Shown piece by piece: positions 6,080 to 8,591 of a DNA stretch of 8,591 nucleotides. The DNA is from an uncultured Ruaniaceae bacterium. GTDB taxonomy: Bacteria; Actinomycetota; Actinomycetes; Actinomycetales; Beutenbergiaceae. The stretch lies in the NCBI GenBank assembly GCA_938004115.1, contig CALKWS010000239.1, forward strand, positions 1 to 8,591. The letters are read 5' to 3'. A model generated the notes under the pieces. It saw only the letters and a list, made by a program, of their open reading frames with translations, had not been told where the DNA came from and made no database searches. The stretch's first letter is position 1; each line of letters begins with the position of its first letter. A program made the translations under genes and the position numbers.

Positions 6080-8591
6080 TCAGGACGAAACCAGCAGCCC
6101 CTCGCGCATCGCGACGCTGAGGGCCTCCTCCCGGGAACTGGCGCCGAGTTTGCGGTAGATGCTGCGCAACTGGGTCTTCACGGTGTTCACCGAGACGCCC
6201 AGAACGTCGGCGATCTCGTGCGCCGAGCCGGTGCGGCTCAACTCCCCCAGCACCGCGTTCTCGCGCTTGCTGAGCAGCGCCACGTCAACCGGCGTGGGGA
6301 GCAGGCTGGGGACCAAGGTGAGGTCACCGAGCGCGTCCACCAGGTCGGGGCGCTCGTCGACGAGCAGGTCGCGGATCTTGAGCAGGTCGCTGTGCGGTAC
6401 GTAGATGAGGTGGGAGCGCAGCCCGTGGTGGGTCATCAGCGTGGTGAGGCGTGCAGCGGCATCGAGGGCTCCGGCCCTGTCCCCGGCCCGCAGACTCGCC
6501 GCGGCCCGCACCAGATGATGCGGAGCTGCCGACCGTGGCGTGGTGGGATCCCTGCCTCGGGCGGCCAACTGCACCAGTGCTTCCTCTGGTTGCCCGATCG
6601 CCAGTTCCATCACGGCCCGCACGACGGAGTTCAGCGGTGATCGTCCGTCCCCTTCCAGGAGGAGCCGGGCCGCGCCGACGCGGCCGGCCACGAGGCTGAG
6701 CAGCGCGCTGACCTTCTGCAGCGTCGCCCGTTCGGGGGGCATCATCCGCTTCTCGGCGTCCATCCGGTCGAAGTCCTCGGTGAGCCGGATGAGTTCCTCC
6801 TCGGCGCGGCCCTGCATCGTTCCGATATAGGCACGTAAGAGCGCCAGATAAGGGTGGAACTCGATGTGCTGGTGCTGGGCGGCGATGAGGTCGATGGACT
6901 GCTTGGCACCGGCGGGGTCGAGCGCCTCGAGCCGATCCCACGCGGCGGCGTAATGCCCGAGCACCCCCAGGTAACTCTCTCGCAGCCCGGGAGGCCAGTG
7001 CAGCGCGTCGGCGCGGGCGCGCAGGGCGCGGCTCTGGCGCATCGTGCCCAGGTGGGCATGGATACCGGCTTTGATCGTGAGTGCCTGGTGCTGCGCCAGG
7101 CCCGGACCGTCGTCGTTCGCCGTTGCCGCGTCGCGGAGCACGTGTAACGCCCGATCCGCACGGCCGGTGCGGAACAGGGTGATGGCAAGTTGGGTGCGGA
7201 AGAGGGGTTCGCTCTCGGGCGTGGCGACCTGGCTGGTCCATTCATCCAGCGTGAGTGCGGCCGCTTCGGCGCGGCTCGCCAGGTGCTCGGGGTTACCGGC
7301 GATGCGCGCCAGGGAGGAGTCCAGCACGCCGAGGAGTAAGCGCTCGGGCCGGGACGCACCACGTCGTAGGGCACGAGCTCCCTCCGCGGCGATCGTCAGG
7401 TTGCCGATGGCGCGCGCCCGGCGGTGGGGGTCCATGTTCGCGGCCAGCCCGAGCAACGCGGCGATGACCGGCTGGCGGTGCAGTTCTTCGCGGGGAACCT
7501 GTTCGAGGATCTCCTCGGCCTGGCCGATGATCCCGTCCCAGAGGAACTGCTGCCAATGTCGGGCGATCACGGTGGTGACGAGGTCGAGGTCCCCGGAGGC
7601 GGTGGCGTGGCGTAGCGCGGCCAACGGAGTGCCGTTATCCATCTCCGAGCGGGCTATCCGGGCGTAGACCTCCGGTAGTTCGCTGCGCAGTTGGTTGCGG
7701 GCCTCGGCGCGGAGGACGTCGCGCAGCGCGGGCACCACCTGGACCGATCCGGTCATGGGGTCCACATCGAGGACACCGAGCATCTCCAGGCGGTGCACGT
7801 CCTTCTCCACCTCCGTGCCGGAGGCGAATTGTTTGACCAGATCGGGGTGCAGGCGGTCGAGCAGGCTGCAGCGCAGCAGGAAGGCGGTCGCCTCCTGTTG
7901 GGTCGGATCAGCCAGTGCACGGCGCAGTTCCGCGCCTGCCACGGTGGTGAGGAAATCTTGCAATCCACGGCGCCGTAGCGGTTCCCCGGCGGTCTGTTCG
8001 GCGTAGTACAGCACCGCCCGGACCAGCCCGGGATGGCCGCCGGTGGCCTCGTGCACGAGCCGCCCGCTCTCGGCATCAGTGTACTCGGTGTGGTGGCGGA
8101 GCAACTGGGTGACTTCTTCGGCGGTGAGCCAAAGATCGGCCGGTCCGATCAGCCGTGCGTCGACCCTGGTTTGCACGCGCGGATGTTCTAGTGCGGTTCG
8201 TGCTCGGCCGGCGACGACGATGGCAAGGTCATCGACCGCGCCGGCCAGGGTGAGCAGGTCCTCGTCCAGTTCCGGGTCCATCAGCCCGTTGTTGTCCACG
8301 ATCAGGACGAACGGATGCTGGATCCGGGTGAAGCCACGCAGCAGGGTGCGGCGCACCGTGGATTCGTCGAGGTTGGCTCGCAGGGGTGAGTCCTCGTGGA
8401 GGAACGCGGCGTCCTCCAGGGCGGTGATGATCGTGCGCCAGTAGGACAGCCGGCTGGTGACGTCCTCCCCCATCGTTACCCACAGACCATCGGTACGCAG
8501 GCCCCGGGCCCACTCGCTCAGCAGTGCCGTCTTCCCCGTGCCCGGTGGACCGCGGAGCACGGTGAGCGGGATGTCCTCGTTGAGCAAGCGC
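6080..8591 (-). CDS. LuxR-family large ATP-binding regulator (LAL/MalT type), N-terminus cut off
   Basis: At least 836 residues are in the window; the frame runs off the right edge (Arg-Leu-Leu-Asn before the ATPase), so the true start is outside. Numbering from the TTG at 8587, the Walker A loop is GPPGTGKT (13-20) and a Walker-B-like strand FVLIVDNN ends near residue 100. VVAGRART follows, like the sensor strand of STAND ATPases. A probable winged-helix region (about 225-300) and a long alpha-helical, TPR-like region (about 310-740) come next. A LuxR/GerE helix-turn-helix (771-830) closes the protein, with LSKRENAVL, HEIADVLGVSVNTVK and IYRKLGASSREEA. Such proteins bind ATP and an inducer, oligomerise, and activate transcription. 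The Walker B lacks the usual second acidic residue. The inducer is unknown; the amidase 45 bases downstream suggests an amide or its hydrolysis product. Cytoplasmic. Confidence 0.93.
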   Translation of the reverse strand, partial: RLLNEDIPLTVLRGPPGTGKTALLSEWARGLRTDGLWVTMGEDVTSRLSYWRTIITALEDAAFLHEDSPLRANLDESTVRRTLLRGFTRIQHPFVLIVDNNGLMDPELDEDLLTLAGAVDDLAIVVAGRARTALEHPRVQTRVDARLIGPADLWLTAEEVTQLLRHHTEYTDAESGRLVHEATGGHPGLVRAVLYYAEQTAGEPLRRRGLQDFLTTVAGAELRRALADPTQQEATAFLLRCSLLDRLHPDLVKQFASGTEVEKDVHRLEMLGVLDVDPMTGSVQVVPALRDVLRAEARNQLRSELPEVYARIARSEMDNGTPLAALRHATASGDLDLVTTVIARHWQQFLWDGIIGQAEEILEQVPREELHRQPVIAALLGLAANMDPHRRARAIGNLTIAAEGARALRRGASRPERLLLGVLDSSLARIAGNPEHLASRAEAAALTLDEWTSQVATPESEPLFRTQLAITLFRTGRADRALHVLRDAATANDDGPGLAQHQALTIKAGIHAHLGTMRQSRALRARADALHWPPGLRESYLGVLGHYAAAWDRLEALDPAGAKQSIDLIAAQHQHIEFHPYLALLRAYIGTMQGRAEEELIRLTEDFDRMDAEKRMMPPERATLQKVSALLSLVAGRVGAARLLLEGDGRSPLNSVVRAVMELAIGQPEEALVQLAARGRDPTTPRSAAPHHLVRAAASLRAGDRAGALDAAARLTTLMTHHGLRSHLIYVPHSDLLKIRDLLVDERPDLVDALGDLTLVPSLLPTPVDVALLSKRENAVLGELSRTGSAHEIADVLGVSVNTVKTQLRSIYRKLGASSREEALSVAMREGLLVSS

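Noticed and set aside
5310..6158. A 282-codon plus-strand frame across the amidase start and regulator end
   Set aside because: It spans the ends of two real minus-strand genes and shows only Ser/Arg/Pro-rich composition.
1..8591. Phage defence island, CRISPR array, insertion sequence, tRNA or new multi-gene system
   Set aside because: No regular repeat-spacer pattern, transposase, tRNA fold or defence effector beyond the ordinary VapBC pair was found; every sizeable gene fits a known family.

Overview
The window reads as chromosomal DNA of a high-GC actinobacterium. Codons end mostly in G or C, GTG starts are used, and several products belong to families typical of that group: an MT0933-like small protein, an LppM-like lipoprotein, an actinobacterial VapBC pair and a large ATP-binding LuxR regulator. 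The genus cannot be fixed from the sequence; a Micrococcales-like organism is a guess.

Layout. Bases 1-94 are non-coding leader. A small MT0933/Rv0909-type 'antitoxin' family gene (95-364, +) comes first, with no toxin beside it. After a 134-base leader with a clear hairpin comes a complete phosphoketolase gene (499-2985, +), which supplies acetyl phosphate from xylulose 5-phosphate and/or fructose 6-phosphate; no acetate kinase or phosphotransacetylase gene is present. A compact vapB-vapC module follows (3082-3719, +), with its own promoter/operator built on two GATATC boxes exactly 10 bp apart and less GC-biased codons at its start than xfp. A 74-base leader able to form competing hairpins precedes an LppM-like lipoprotein gene (3794-4456, +).

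From 4457 to 4591 lies a short convergent intergenic region with overlapping palindromes, probably a shared terminator. The remainder is on the minus strand. A large LuxR/MalT-type (LAL/STAND) regulator enters from the right edge (8591-6080, N-terminus cut off) and is followed 45 bases downstream by an amidase-signature hydrolase (6034-4592) that resembles 6-aminohexanoate cyclic-dimer hydrolase (NylA). The two are probably co-transcribed, so the amidase may belong to the regulator's own circuit.

All genes fall into recognisable families. I see no clearly new multi-gene system. The points most worth a second look are the regulator-amidase pair, the vapBC operator geometry, the structured leader before the lipoprotein gene, and the toxin-less MT0933-type gene. 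No tRNA, rRNA, CRISPR array, insertion sequence or attachment site was recognised.
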